A DNA stretch of 64,000 nt. It comes from JADJOY01 sp016713535 [NCBI: Deltaproteobacteria bacterium] (GTDB lineage: Bacteria > JADJOY01). The DNA is taken from the NCBI GenBank assembly GCA_016713535.1, contig JADJOY010000009.1, positions 62,001 to 126,000 on the forward strand, in the 5' to 3' direction. Below are positions 23,881-33,393 of the stretch, in pieces. The first letter of the stretch is position 1; each line of letters starts with the position of its first letter. The position numbers and the translations under genes were made by a program. The notes beneath the pieces were generated by a model. The model saw only the letters and a list, made by a program, of their open reading frames with translations, searched no databases and was not told where the DNA came from.

Positions 23881-24525
23881 ATGAACCGAACGCTCAGATG
23901 CCTCCTGCTTCCGCTGGCGACGGTGCTCGCGCTCGCCGGCTGCGACAGCGACTCGAACCACGACGGAGGAAGCAACCCGCCACCGGTCCAGAACCCGCCG
24001 GCGCCGCGGCTCGGCACGCAGATCGACCGCATGGCGCGCCCGGCGGTGAACACCGCGCTCGATCACACCTTCGACCTCGACACCGACCGCAAGAACGCGG
24101 CAAAGGACGAATACAACGCGAGCGCGAACCCGGCTGACTGGGGCGAAGCGTACGCCGGCGAGATCCGCTCCAACCTCGCGATCCTCGACGCGCTCGACTC
24201 GGATTGCGGCAACCAGCTCTTCGCCGACGCCAGTCAGCCGCGCTACGGCACGCTCGCGAGCGTGCTCGCCGACGATCGGCTGTACGTGAACCTGGCCTCG
24301 ACGAGCTGCACCACCTACCTCGCGGTCGAGGCCAACGCCACCGGCATCATCCCCAACTCCGACTGCGGCGGTCGAACGCCCCTCTACGACGTGATCGACA
24401 CCACGTACTCGGTGGTGGCACTCGGCACGGTCAGCGGCTTCGGTGACACCGTCGACCCCGACGGCGACAGCACCCCGTCGCTGACGACCTTCCCGTTCCT
24501 GGGCGAGCCCGTCGCGAGCCCGTGA
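23881..24525 (+). CDS. DUF4331-like C-terminal half as a lipoprotein
   Basis: A 214-residue lipoprotein (lipobox ALAGC), then a Pro-rich linker and RLGTQIDRMARPAVNTAL. The latter resembles the second conserved block of DUF4331 proteins, which usually follows the HRDSP block in one chain. Four cysteines may form disulfides. The end GDTVDPDGDSTPSLTTFPFLGEP is also typical. ATG 23881 has a GAGGAG site. It probably pairs with the preceding gene product in the periplasm. The TPR gene overlaps its stop by four bases. Confidence 0.8.
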   Translation: MNRTLRCLLLPLATVLALAGCDSDSNHDGGSNPPPVQNPPAPRLGTQIDRMARPAVNTALDHTFDLDTDRKNAAKDEYNASANPADWGEAYAGEIRSNLAILDALDSDCGNQLFADASQPRYGTLASVLADDRLYVNLASTSCTTYLAVEANATGIIPNSDCGGRTPLYDVIDTTYSVVALGTVSGFGDTVDPDGDSTPSLTTFPFLGEPVASP

Positions 24526-25761
24526 TACCCGCCGCGCCCCGGCGCATGCAAGAACTCTCGAACCACCTTCCCCGCGAGCGTCCGCGCCGGCCGTTTCCGG
24601 CGTGGACGCTCGCCCTCACCCTGGTCGCGGCGGGCGCTCGCGACGGCTCGCCGGAAAGCACCGGGCGCGCGGAGCCCGCCGGGGCTGCGCGCGTCACCAT
24701 CCGGGTGGAGCGCGCGCTCGCTCACCCCATCCCCGCGACCACCAGCGGCGCGATCGCGGTGGGGAACCTCGAGAGCCGGGTCCGCGCGGTGGAGGCACGC
24801 CTCGCCCGGCGCGCGGACGATCCCCGCGCGATCGCCGACCTGACCGACCTCTTGCTCGCGCGCGCTCAGTATCTCGGCCGCCTCGGCGACTACGAGCGAG
24901 CCGCGCGGCTCTCCGAGCAGCTCGTTTCGGTGTCACCCGCTGACTCCCGCTCGTGGCTCGTGCGCGCCGCGGCGCGCGCCGCGCTCCACGAGTTCGAGGG
25001 TGCGCTCGCCGACCTGGCCCGCGCCGAGGCGCTCGGCGCCTCGCGCGCGGCCGTGGCCGCGGCCCGCGCCGACATCCTCGATGCCAGCGGGCAGACCGAG
25101 TCCGCCGTGGCGTTGCGCGAAGAGGTGGCGGTGCGCCGTCCGACGATCACCACCCTCGCCGCGCTCGCCACGTCGCGCGCGCTGGCCGGCCAGGAAAGCG
25201 AGGCGAACGTCCTCTTCGCTCGCGCGCTGGCGAGCTACCGCGACGTCTCGCCGTTCCCGGTCGCGTGGCTCCTGGTGCAGCGCGGCCTCGCCTGGGAGCG
25301 AGCGGGCGACCTCGACGACGCACGGGCGGCGTTCGCGCTGGCCCACGAGCGCCTGCCCGCGTACGCCGCGGCCGCGAGCGGCCTGGCGCGGCTCACCGCA
25401 GCCGACGGCGACCACCTGGGCGCCGCGGCGATCCTCCGCGGCCTCACCGCCACCTCGGACGACCCCGAATACGTGGGCCAGCGCGCGGGCGAGCTACACG
25501 CCGTGGGGGAGGCCGAAGAGGCCGATCGTCTCCGCGCGGAAGCCGCGCGCGCGCTCGACACCCTGGTCGCCCGCTACCCCGACGCGTTCATCGCCAAGCA
25601 GGTCCGCTTCTGGCTCGGCCCCGGCGTCGACCCCGACCGTGGCTTCACCCTGGCCAGACGATACCTGGCGGCTCGAGGCTCGACTCCGCCCGCGCTGGCC
25701 CCTCGCCGCCGAGGCCGCGCTCGCGGTCCAGAGGGCCAGCGAGACGCGCCGTCGATCCTGA
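24522..25761 (+). CDS. TPR protein, frame broken near 25699-25702
   Basis: A protein of about 412 residues after repair. An N-terminal hydrophobic segment (FPAWTLALTLVAAGA) may be a signal peptide or anchor, followed by six or more TPR-like helical pairs (YERAARLSEQLVSVSPADSRSW, AGDLDDARAAFALAHERLP). After ARRYLAARGSTPPALA the present frame turns to Arg/Gly/Pro residues and runs to 25922, across the convergent neighbour. Removing one C from CCCC at 25699-25702 gives PALALAAEAALAVQRASE and a stop at 25761, with a length divisible by three. The start at GTG 24522 overlaps the lipoprotein stop; ATG 24546 is an alternative. Probably an accessory of the DUF4331 pair. Confidence 0.75.
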
Positions 25762-25785
25762 CCGACGGGTCGCGCTCACACCGCC

Positions 25786-27142
25786 TCAGTGCGGCGACGC
25801 GGCGAGTGCCGCGTAGACGTCCCAGGCCTGCTTGTGGCTGCCGTCGGCGCGCACCAGCCCCCAGAAGGGCTCGACGGCCTGCAGCACGTACACGAAGTGG
25901 CTCTCGATGTAGTCGACGTTGAAGAGTAGGAAGTTCAGCAGCGCGCCGACGTCACCGTTCTCGTAGGCGTCGGCCACCAGCTCGAGGTTGGCGAGGTCCT
26001 CGGCAGTGATCTCCACGCTCGACTGCTCGGCGGTCTGGGTGCCGAAGAGGAAGAAGCCGCGCGCGCCCGCGGCGACCGCCCCGTCGAAGGCGGTCTGGAC
26101 GTAGTCGGCCTGCTGGCTCTCGGTGAAGCCCTCGATCGCCGGTCCGGTCGGATAGCCGGTCTCCATCACCACGATCGGCATCCCGCAGGCTCTCCCCGGC
26201 GATGCGTGCGACGCGCTCGCCGACCGCGGCGCCGTTCACCGGAGTAGCGCGGTAGTAGTTGGGGTAGGCGTCCATGCCCAGGAAGTCCATCTGCAGACGC
26301 CACGAGACCACGCTCTGCATCCAGGTCGGCTGCAGCACGAACTGCATCAGCTCGTCCGAGATGTCCGTGTGGAAGTTCATGGTGGTGAGCGCGGTGGGAT
26401 CGGCGTCCTTCACCGCGAGCCTGAGCGTGCTCAGGATCTGGCTCACGAACGTGAAGTCCTGCCACGCCGAGCCGAGCGCCTCGAGGAGGCTCGGGCTGCG
26501 CCAGCCCCACAGCGCGGTGAGGAAGGCCTGGTTGAGCTCGTTCTCGGTCTGCCAGTAGCGGACGTCGAGGCCGCCCGGCGCGTCGAGGTGGCCGTCGTGG
26601 TCGTAGCGCTCCACCGTCGCGCGCGCCGCGCGGTAGATCCGGGCCAGGTACTCCTCGCGGCCCAGGTGATCGGGATCGGCCGGCTGATCGGGGCTCCCCT
26701 CCATCCGCGGCAGGGCGCCGACGTAGCCGTGCCCGACGATCGGCACCGGAATCACTCCTCCGCTGATCATGCCGCCGAGCTCGGCGTCGAAGCTCGACCA
26801 GTCGCGGCTGGCGCTGAAGTCGTCGATCCACCCGGGGTAGGCGCGCAGCTCGTCGACGGTGAGCCCGAGCGGGGCGACCGTGGGCTCGATCTCCCGCCAC
26901 GCGAGGGTGGGGCGCGCGTAGCGCGCGCCGAGCTGGTTCGCGAGCGGCACCAGCGTGGGCGGCGTCTGCGACAGGCCGACCATGAACTCGGGCAGCTCGA
27001 CGGGGTGGAAGTCGGGCGGGCACGTCGGGGTGCAGCCGGCGAGGCCGAGCGCGGCGACGAGCGAGAGCATCACCGCGGAACGAAGGGTACGCAGGCGGGG
27101 GGTCACCGCAGCGGGAAGCCCGAGTGAGGTACGCGTCGTCAT
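25786..27142 (-). CDS. Clan GH-A-like glycoside hydrolase lipoprotein, frame broken near 26184-26198
   Basis: A protein of about 451 residues after repair. The signal peptide ends in lipobox ALGLAGC. The body looks like a TIM-barrel hydrolase: RYWQTENELNQ contains the acid/base glutamate position, WRLQMDFLGMDAYPNYY follows, and IVVMETGYPT carries the likely nucleophile. The nucleophile segment is in a different frame: after VARIAGE the frame must shift, and deleting one base in the G runs read on the minus strand (plus 26184-26186 or 26194-26197) joins the halves and makes the length divisible by three. The C-terminus ends KQAWDVYAALAASPH. ATG 27142 is chosen. The exact GH family and sugar are not recognised. 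Confidence 0.78.
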
Positions 27143-27190
27143 CCATCCAGCGTACGCCTCCCGACACGCGTCGCGCACCCGGGCGCGCGC

Positions 27191-27220
27191 TTGCGGGTGC
27201 GCGACGCGCCTGATTAGAGT
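27191..27220 (+). promoter_or_regulatory. Promoter of the Nfu-like gene
   Basis: TTGCGG (27191-27196), an 18-base spacer and TAGAGT (27215-27220). The expected +1 is near 27227, immediately before the strong GGAGGAGG ribosome-binding site (27228-27235) for ATG 27242. Confidence 0.45.
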
Positions 27221-27241
27221 CGCCAGCGGAGGAGGACACGC

Positions 27242-28123
27242 ATGGGATTGCTCGACAGCATCGGCCGCATGCTCGGAAAGAAGGACCGCGAGTCGGAGGC
27301 CGTGTTCCCGTATCAGGCGGGTTACAAGGCGTCCGACCAGCCCGCCGCACCCGCACCCGCGCCCGCTGCGCCAGCCGCGGCGCCGAGCGCTGGCAGCGCA
27401 GCGCCGGCCGCGTTCGTGTCACTCGGCTCGATGGGCCTCGGGGCCGCCGAGCCACCCAAGCGCCGCCAGGTGGTGCAGGCCTTCGCGACGGTCACGACCC
27501 TCGGCGCCAAGGTCGAGTCGGAAGCACCCGCCGATCCCAGCGCGATTCGCATCAAGGCCGAGCCCCAGTCGTCGGGGGACACGTGCAAGTTCCTCGTCGA
27601 TCGCCCGGTGTTCGCGGGGCGGTCGTGGTTCTTCGCCGGGCCGGGCGTCACGCAGGGCTCGCCGCTCGCCGAGAAGCTCTTCGCGATCCCCGAGCTCGAC
27701 TCGGTGCTGATCGACGACTCGACCCTCTCCGTCACGCGCAAGACCAAGGACGGCGACTGGAAGTCACTGGCGACCCAAATCGGCGCGCTCATCCGCGCCC
27801 AGCTCGAGTCGAGCGAGCCCGCGGTGGCCACCTCGATCGCCGAGAAGATCCCGGGCGAGACCGAGATCCGTGACCAGATCCAGCGGGTCATCGATCTGGA
27901 GGTCAATCCCGGAGTGGCGGCCCACTCGGGCCACATCAGCCTCACCGCGGTGCGCGGCAACAGCGTCTACATCAAGATGGGCGGCGGTTGTCAGGGCTGT
28001 AGCGCCGCGGACCTGACGCTCAAGGAAGGGATCCACCGCTCGTTCCGCAGCGCGGTGCCGTTCGTCGGCGCGATCTACGACGAGACCGACCACAAGGCCG
28101 GGCTCAACCCCTACTTCCGCTGA
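27242..28123 (+). CDS. Nfu-family iron-sulfur cluster protein
   Basis: A 293-residue protein. An N-terminal lead and Ala/Pro linker (residues 30-60) precede an Nfu N-terminal domain (IRIKAEPQSSGDTCKFLVDR, GSPLAEKLFAIPELDSVLI). A C-terminal NifU-like domain has the cluster-binding CxxC in GGGCQGCSAADLTLKEGI. It carries [4Fe-4S] clusters to client proteins in the cytoplasm. Both halves are in the usual order; the Ala/Pro linker is longer than usual. ATG 27242 has a strong ribosome-binding site. The small gene that follows is 22 bp away. Confidence 0.93.
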   Translation: MGLLDSIGRMLGKKDRESEAVFPYQAGYKASDQPAAPAPAPAAPAAAPSAGSAAPAAFVSLGSMGLGAAEPPKRRQVVQAFATVTTLGAKVESEAPADPSAIRIKAEPQSSGDTCKFLVDRPVFAGRSWFFAGPGVTQGSPLAEKLFAIPELDSVLIDDSTLSVTRKTKDGDWKSLATQIGALIRAQLESSEPAVATSIAEKIPGETEIRDQIQRVIDLEVNPGVAAHSGHISLTAVRGNSVYIKMGGGCQGCSAADLTLKEGIHRSFRSAVPFVGAIYDETDHKAGLNPYFR

Positions 28124-28145
28124 CCGCAGCGCCCGAGGTCCATCG

Positions 28146-28490
28146 ATGCCGCGCGTGAACAGCTTCGAGGTCGAGATCACCACCGGCGCGCAAGGCATGC
28201 CGGGGCCGGTGAAGTTCGACTTCAACGGCCACACCATGGAGTTCCAGCAGCCCGAGGGCGGGACCGCCGCGGGCGAGAAGTTCCGCGGCGTCTTCCCGGC
28301 ACGGAGCTTCGCGCACAGCGTGGCGCTGGTCGGCCCGCCCGAAGGCAAGTGGAAGATCGACGAGCTGCGCATCACCTACCACTGCGACAACTCCGAGCCC
28401 TACGCCGTGACGTTCACCGATTTCGAGCTCGACGACAGCGTCGCCCTCGACATCTGGCGTCCGGCTCCGCTGCCGACCTTCGACGTCTGA
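28146..28490 (+). CDS. Conserved small protein of unknown function
   Basis: A 114-residue soluble protein with a beta-rich look (FEVEITTGAQGMPGPVKFDFNGH, WKIDELRITYHCDN, AVTFTDFELDDSV). It has one Cys and no motif I recognise. Placement 22 bp after the Nfu gene suggests cotranscription. Its last 91 bp overlap the 3' end of the convergent SGNH-hydrolase frame, where one of the two ends may be misjudged. Confidence 0.6.
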   Translation: MPRVNSFEVEITTGAQGMPGPVKFDFNGHTMEFQQPEGGTAAGEKFRGVFPARSFAHSVALVGPPEGKWKIDELRITYHCDNSEPYAVTFTDFELDDSVALDIWRPAPLPTFDV

Positions 28491-29935
28491 GCGGCGGGCG
28501 CGCGAGCGCGATCCAGGATCCTCGCCAGTGAGGAGCTCGGCGAGCGAAGCCGAGCCGCCAGGGTGGGGCGCCGGTGCTCGATGGCGGCACGCACCACCGG
28601 TGCCAGCCGCGCCGCGATCGCCGCGTGCCCCGCGGCGGTGGGATGGGTTTCGTCGGGCTGGAAGAAGCGCTCACCGACGCTCGCTTCGCTGGGCAGCAGG
28701 TCGACGTAGGAGAGCCCGAGCTCGTCGGCCACGCGCTGCTTCGTGGCGCTGGTCCAGCGCGTACCGTCCTGGTGGAGCCCGAACGGGTAACCGCACAGGA
28801 TCGCGCTCGCGTCCGCCGCCACGATGCTCGCCACGGCCGCGCGCACGTCCCGCTCGTACGCCGCGGCGTCCGCGGCGTCGACGTTGCCTCCATCGACCAC
28901 CACCACGACGTCTGGCGCGAGAGCGCGGACCTTCTCCTCGAAGCGCTCGCGCATCATGCGCAGCGAGTAGGCCGGCACGCCGGCGTTCGCGACCTCGATG
29001 GGCGTTCCTGGCATGGCCGCCGCGAGCGACCGCTCCAGCACGCGGGGGAACGCGGCCTCCTCGGTGACGAACCAGCCGTACGCCATCGAGTCGCCGAGCA
29101 CCACCACACGCACGACCCCGGCGGGCTTGGCGAGCGGCCGCTCGGGTCCTCGGAACCCGAACGAGTCGATGCGCGCGCGGGGCGAGGGCCGGAGCTCGTG
29201 GCGCGAGGCGCGATCCGCGAGCTGGACCAGGTCGTAGCTACCGAGCGCGGAGAGCTCGAGCGTCGCCACGAAGAGCCCGAGCCACGCGCCGAGCAGGAGG
29301 GTCACGAGCGGCAGCTCGACCTCCACGACCGAGCGGCCGGCGCGCCAGCCGCGGACGACCCCGACGAAGCCGAGCGCGAGCAGCGCCGCGAGAGCGATCA
29401 GCGCCGCCAGGAAGAGCGTGTACTGGAACACGTAACGGCGATCGGCGACGGCCAGCGCGAGCGCCGCGAGCGCGAAGCCGAGCGCGACCGGACGCGGCAC
29501 GAGCCCCCCCATGATCGGTCCAGGCGACGCGTCGAACCCGAGCCGATCCAGCACCCGAGCGCACGCCACCACCGTCACCGCCGCCCCGACCGAGAGCCCC
29601 GCCCCCAGCACCCAGCCGTGCTCGATCGACGCCATGGTCAGCCCCGCGGAGAACGCAGTCAGCGCCGCCGAGACGAGGGTCACGGGCACCAGCACCATCC
29701 CCGCGAGGCGGCGGAGCTGCACGCCGGGAGGCGGGAGCCACCAGTCGCGCGGACCTCCGGCGGCCGGACGCGGGACGAGCCACGCGCACACGAGCCACGC
29801 CGCGACCACCGCGAGCGGCAGCGGATTCCTCAAGGCGAGGCCGATCGCGAGCGCCGCGAACGGCGGCCCGAGCAGCGCCGCCGAGACCACCCGCACCCCG
29901 CCGCCGCCACTCGCGGCGCGGACGTCCTCGCTCAC
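28400..29935 (-). CDS. Membrane-anchored SGNH/GDSL hydrolase
   Basis: A 511-residue protein. The first 250 residues hold six to eight hydrophobic helices. The extracytoplasmic domain has the SGNH blocks VVVLGDSMAYGW (nucleophile Ser), NAGVPAYS and PDETHPTAAGH (catalytic Asp and His). Similar enzymes add or remove acyl groups on surface polysaccharides. The start is GTG 29935, overlapping the stop of the membrane glycosyltransferase-like gene by four bases, so the two probably work together on a lipid-linked or exported glycan. The last 45 residues are low complexity and overlap the convergent small gene. Confidence 0.82.
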   Translation of the reverse strand: MSEDVRAASGGGGVRVVSAALLGPPFAALAIGLALRNPLPLAVVAAWLVCAWLVPRPAAGGPRDWWLPPPGVQLRRLAGMVLVPVTLVSAALTAFSAGLTMASIEHGWVLGAGLSVGAAVTVVACARVLDRLGFDASPGPIMGGLVPRPVALGFALAALALAVADRRYVFQYTLFLAALIALAALLALGFVGVVRGWRAGRSVVEVELPLVTLLLGAWLGLFVATLELSALGSYDLVQLADRASRHELRPSPRARIDSFGFRGPERPLAKPAGVVRVVVLGDSMAYGWFVTEEAAFPRVLERSLAAAMPGTPIEVANAGVPAYSLRMMRERFEEKVRALAPDVVVVVDGGNVDAADAAAYERDVRAAVASIVAADASAILCGYPFGLHQDGTRWTSATKQRVADELGLSYVDLLPSEASVGERFFQPDETHPTAAGHAAIAARLAPVVRAAIEHRRPTLAARLRSPSSSLARILDRARAPAAQTSKVGSGAGRQMSRATLSSSSKSVNVTA

Positions 29936-31239
29936 CCGCCCGCCACCCGCGCGACGAGCCGGTGGAGCAGCTCGAGGTGGCCGCTCGCCATGCGTGTCAG
30001 CGAGACCGGCGCCTCGGCGGGGATCATCCCGAGCCGGTACTGCAGCGCGAGGGAGACGTTCCATGCCACCGCGCTCGCGGTCGCGAACGCGCCCACCGCG
30101 CGCCCGGCGCGCGAGCCGAGCGCTTGCCAGAGCGCCGCCAGCCCGAGGGTGAACGCGAAGCTCGAGCTCGCGAACATCCGCCCGCCGAGCGAGGCGCCTT
30201 GCCACCAGTCGTGCCAGGAGCCGATCACCCAGACCTGCGCCACCCAGCCGAGGGCGAGCCCCACGGCGAGGCGGAGGTCGGTCCGCGCCAGCACGATCAG
30301 CCCGAGCACCGCGAGCGACGTGAGTGGGTGCCAGGAGAAGAGCCCGTGCAGCGGCGAGAAGAGCACCGCCGCCACCCGGGGATGGAACCAGGCGAACGTG
30401 GCGCCGCGTCCCGCGGCCGCGGCCTCGTGGAAATAGGGAACCGCCTCCAGCGAGCCGAACGCCAGCCGGTACACGACGACCTGGAGCGCCGCCACCGCAC
30501 CGGCAGCGAGGGCGGCGATCGCCAGGCCTCGGGGGAGGCCGGCACGGAGCGACGGGGCCTCGCCCTTCGCGCGCAGCGGCGGAAAGAGCGCCCAGCAAGC
30601 GAGCGTGATCGCGAAGAGCCCGTCCTGCGGCCGCACCAGCGTGGCGAGCCCGAGGCTCGCCCCGACGGCGAGCGCGGCGCGCGCGTCGTGGCGCCAGTCG
30701 CGGGTGAGCGCCAGGTAGAGGGTCACCGACACCAGCGCCTGCGACACCGCGTGCGCCATGGAGGTCTCGATGAGCAGATAGAAGAAGAGCGGCGACGCGA
30801 ACCACACGCCGAGCACCGCGAGGAGCGCGGCGCGCTCACCGGCGACGAGCCGCGCGGACCGCCACGCCGCCACCAGCCCGAGCCAGCCGAGCGCGGCGCT
30901 GCCGGCGCAATACGCGAGCTCGTACGGCCACGAGTAGCCGTCGGTGCCGACCGCCACTCCGGCGACCGCGAGCGCCGCGGCCAAGAGGTGACCAGCCAGG
31001 AAGAAGGGCGCGATCACCAGCGACAGCCCGATCGGGAACTTGCTGTGCTCGGGAATCGGGTGTGGCCAGCGCTCCGGAGCGTAGCGCGCGATCTCGTCGG
31101 CGACGCCGAGATCGTGGTCGAACGTCAACGACCGTAGCGGCGCGTAGTAGCCGACGCCGCCGCCGCACACGCCGCCCCCGGTCTTCGCGAAGCTCTCCGC
31201 GAAGAGCGCCGCCGAGAACAGGCTGGCGGCGAGCCACAC
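29932..31239 (-). CDS. Polytopic membrane protein, glycosyltransferase-39-like
   Basis: A 435-residue protein with about ten transmembrane helices. An acidic loop after the first helix contains LTFDHDLGVADEIARY; such Asp-rich first loops are typical of GT-C type glycosyltransferases that use polyprenyl-phosphate sugars. A later HDWWQGASLGGR segment also fits this fold. The start is GTG 31239. It is coupled to the SGNH hydrolase. The specific sugar and acceptor are unknown. Confidence 0.72.
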   Translation of the reverse strand: MWLAASLFSAALFAESFAKTGGGVCGGGVGYYAPLRSLTFDHDLGVADEIARYAPERWPHPIPEHSKFPIGLSLVIAPFFLAGHLLAAALAVAGVAVGTDGYSWPYELAYCAGSAALGWLGLVAAWRSARLVAGERAALLAVLGVWFASPLFFYLLIETSMAHAVSQALVSVTLYLALTRDWRHDARAALAVGASLGLATLVRPQDGLFAITLACWALFPPLRAKGEAPSLRAGLPRGLAIAALAAGAVAALQVVVYRLAFGSLEAVPYFHEAAAAGRGATFAWFHPRVAAVLFSPLHGLFSWHPLTSLAVLGLIVLARTDLRLAVGLALGWVAQVWVIGSWHDWWQGASLGGRMFASSSFAFTLGLAALWQALGSRAGRAVGAFATASAVAWNVSLALQYRLGMIPAEAPVSLTRMASGHLELLHRLVARVAGG

Positions 31240-31336
31240 CCGGCGCGCCAGGGGCGACGAACTCGACCCGGAGCCCGTGAGCGGCCAAGCCTACCAGGGT
31301 CGGGGAGCGTGGCCGCGCAACCGCGCGGCGCGGGAC

Positions 31337-32437
31337 CTACCAGTGCGCGGTCTGGTCGGACGCGAAGCCGGCGAGGTCGCGGACCTCGACCGTCTTGCCG
31401 TGCGGGTCCACGAGCGTGCCGCTGAACCGGCCGATCGGCTGCCGGAAGTAGACCTTGGCCCAGATCGCGTCGCGCTGTCCCTGGCGAACCACGTCCGGGC
31501 GCAGCGTGAGGCGCACCCGCCCATCCTCGCTGCGCACCGCCCACTCGCCGTCCTTGCGTGCCAGATCCATCGCGAAGCTGACCCGACCCACCGCGACGGG
31601 TTCGCCGTCGAACCACAGGAAGTTCTCGGGCTCGCCGAGACCATCCGAGCCACGCGTGAGGTTGAACCCGATCACGCGCTGGCCGTCCGCGCTGCGGCCG
31701 GCGCCGCTCACCCACGTCCAGCGCGCATCGCGGGGGTGAAGCGCCCACAGCCAGTGGAACATCGCGTACGAGTCGCCCTGGGTGAGGGTGCGGGACCGGC
31801 CGTCGACCATCACCTGGCCGGACACGCCGAGCGGTCCGCTGCGATGGCTGTAGATCAGCCCGTAGGGAGGGAGGCCCTGCACCGAGTTGATCGGGGTGGT
31901 GCCTCGACCGTCGTCGGCGATCCGCAGGCTCAGGTCGATCGCGCCGCGGTAGGTGCGTGAGGTCAGCTTCAGCCGCCGCTCCCCGGCCGCGACGTCGTGG
32001 TCGAGGTCGATGCGAATGCCGCGGCTGCGAAACCGCACCGCGCCCCGCTGCGGGTCGCCCGTGAAGCGGAGGCCCAGACCGAAGGGCGCGAGGCGCGCGA
32101 ACTCGTGGAGGCGGTTGGTGCGGCGGTCGAGGACGTAACAGAACGCACTCGCCAGGTACTTGAGGTCGAGGACGGCGATCCCGGCGGCGATGTCGGGCGA
32201 CACCAGGTTGATCTGGTTCCAGCGCTTCTCGCGCAGCCATTGGGCGGGACCCGTCCGGAACGGGTCGCGTAGATCGCGGGTGTTCAGGTCGCGGATCACC
32301 CCGCGAAACGCGCCGGTGTTGGGGTGGCCCTCGGTGTCGACCAGCCGCTCGGGCACGGGGCGAGCGGCTCGATCGGGGAGGGCCTCGGGCGTGCCGGTGG
32401 GAACCCCGAACTCCGGGGTCAGATTCGTCGCCTTCAT
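31337..32437 (-). CDS. DUF2804 family protein
   Basis: A 366-residue protein with the family blocks AFRGVIRDLNTRDLRDPFR, KRWNQINLVSPDI, GFNLTRGSDGLGEPENFLW and KVYFRQPIGRFSGTL. DUF2804 proteins are predicted to have a lipocalin-like double-barrel fold and no known reaction. No signal peptide is visible. ATG 32437 (MKATNLTPEFG) is chosen; 43 further residues upstream are Arg-rich and unlike the family. It recalls the CrtC/AttH-like gene at 17390 in size and likely fold. Confidence 0.82.
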   Translation of the reverse strand: MKATNLTPEFGVPTGTPEALPDRAARPVPERLVDTEGHPNTGAFRGVIRDLNTRDLRDPFRTGPAQWLREKRWNQINLVSPDIAAGIAVLDLKYLASAFCYVLDRRTNRLHEFARLAPFGLGLRFTGDPQRGAVRFRSRGIRIDLDHDVAAGERRLKLTSRTYRGAIDLSLRIADDGRGTTPINSVQGLPPYGLIYSHRSGPLGVSGQVMVDGRSRTLTQGDSYAMFHWLWALHPRDARWTWVSGAGRSADGQRVIGFNLTRGSDGLGEPENFLWFDGEPVAVGRVSFAMDLARKDGEWAVRSEDGRVRLTLRPDVVRQGQRDAIWAKVYFRQPIGRFSGTLVDPHGKTVEVRDLAGFASDQTAHW

Positions 32438-32742
32438 GAAGTGGGCCTGCGAGGGTCGTAGGGCGCGGGTCGCGGGCCGCGCGCGGCGCGGGCGCGCCGG
32501 ACGGTCCCCTGCCACCCGATTCCTGGGCCTCGATCGATGGCATCCCCCCGGAAGCCGTGCGTACACATGCCCACCAGCATAAGGAAATTGTGCCGCGCCG
32601 CGCCATAGCGCGGGGAAAACCTAACAACGGTAGGCGGCGCGATGCCCGGAGGTGTCGGCCCCGATCGGTCGTGCCGATCGGGGGCCTCCCCGCGCGGAAG
32701 ATCCGCGACGACGCCGCGGCCAGACCGCCGCGGCGGAAAGGG
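32438..32742. other. 305-bp gap with one strong hairpin
   Basis: No gene is supported here. A hairpin at 32657-32686 (10-bp stem CCCCGATCGG/CCGATCGGGG, loop 5) lies 57 bp past the stop of the minus-strand YbjN-like gene and may be its terminator. A short less GC-rich stretch near 32575-32632 is the likely promoter area of the DUF2804 gene, but no convincing -35/-10 pair was found. Confidence 0.5.
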
Positions 32743-33144
32743 TCAGAACCGGTCGCGCCGGCCGTACAAGGTCTGCTCGATCAAGTCCGCGTTGAGCGCG
32801 AGGAGCTGGATCGATTCGGCGAGCGACTCTGGATCGAGGCTGCTGAGGCGCTCGGTGCGACGCATGATGACGCGGCCATCGAGGATCGCCACCGCGCCGT
32901 AGGGAGTCGTCGAGTTGAGCTCGAGGGCCGCCATCGGATCGATGTCGTCGGAGTCGCCGATGTTCGCGTACGCGGCCAGCAACGGCCGGTCGAGGGCGTC
33001 CTTCACCAACCCCAGGAAAACGTGCTGGTGACGTCCGTCGTCGAGCGGGACGTCCAGACCGAGCTCGCCCTTGTCGTCGACGACGGCGGCGTTCATGGCT
33101 TTCCCCAGCCGTTCGACGAACCCTCGGAACTCCGCGGAATCCAT
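32743..33144 (-). CDS. YbjN/type III secretion chaperone-like small protein
   Basis: A 133-residue acidic protein (MDSAEFRGFVERLGKAMN ...). The pattern DGRHQHVFLGLV, LELNSTTPYGAVAILDGRVIMRR and AESIQLLALNADLIEQTLYGR matches YbjN/CesT-like alpha-beta sandwich proteins. These bind other proteins; the partner is unknown. A GGGAG ribosome-binding site precedes ATG 33144. It is a single gene with the hairpin at 32657 downstream. Confidence 0.75.
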   Translation of the reverse strand: MDSAEFRGFVERLGKAMNAAVVDDKGELGLDVPLDDGRHQHVFLGLVKDALDRPLLAAYANIGDSDDIDPMAALELNSTTPYGAVAILDGRVIMRRTERLSSLDPESLAESIQLLALNADLIEQTLYGRRDRF

Positions 33145-33393
33145 GGCGACTCCCTCACTGGATCGAAAGCGAGTCCCCTTTTAGCCGAGGCGCTCGTGAG
33201 CCGCAACGAGAACCGCCACGCATCGCGACCGGAGTCGCGCTGCGGGTGGCTGGCGGAGCGGTCGAAATGTGCGAACTTAGCCCGCACGACCCATGAAGCT
33301 TTCCACTGCGGCCGCCGATCGGCGGCATCTCGGGGCGTGCTCGGCGTCTTCGGCGCTCGACGTACGCTCGAGTACGCTTGCGCGCCTCGAGCC

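Noticed and set aside
25762-25922. Extended C-terminus of the TPR protein
   Set aside because: Arg-rich tail antisense to the hydrolase gene; the frame is explained by one extra C at 25699-25702.
32557-33393. N-terminal extension of the beta-helix protein upstream of 33394
   Set aside because: Adds 279 Arg-rich residues before the signal peptide and covers the YbjN-like gene on the other strand.
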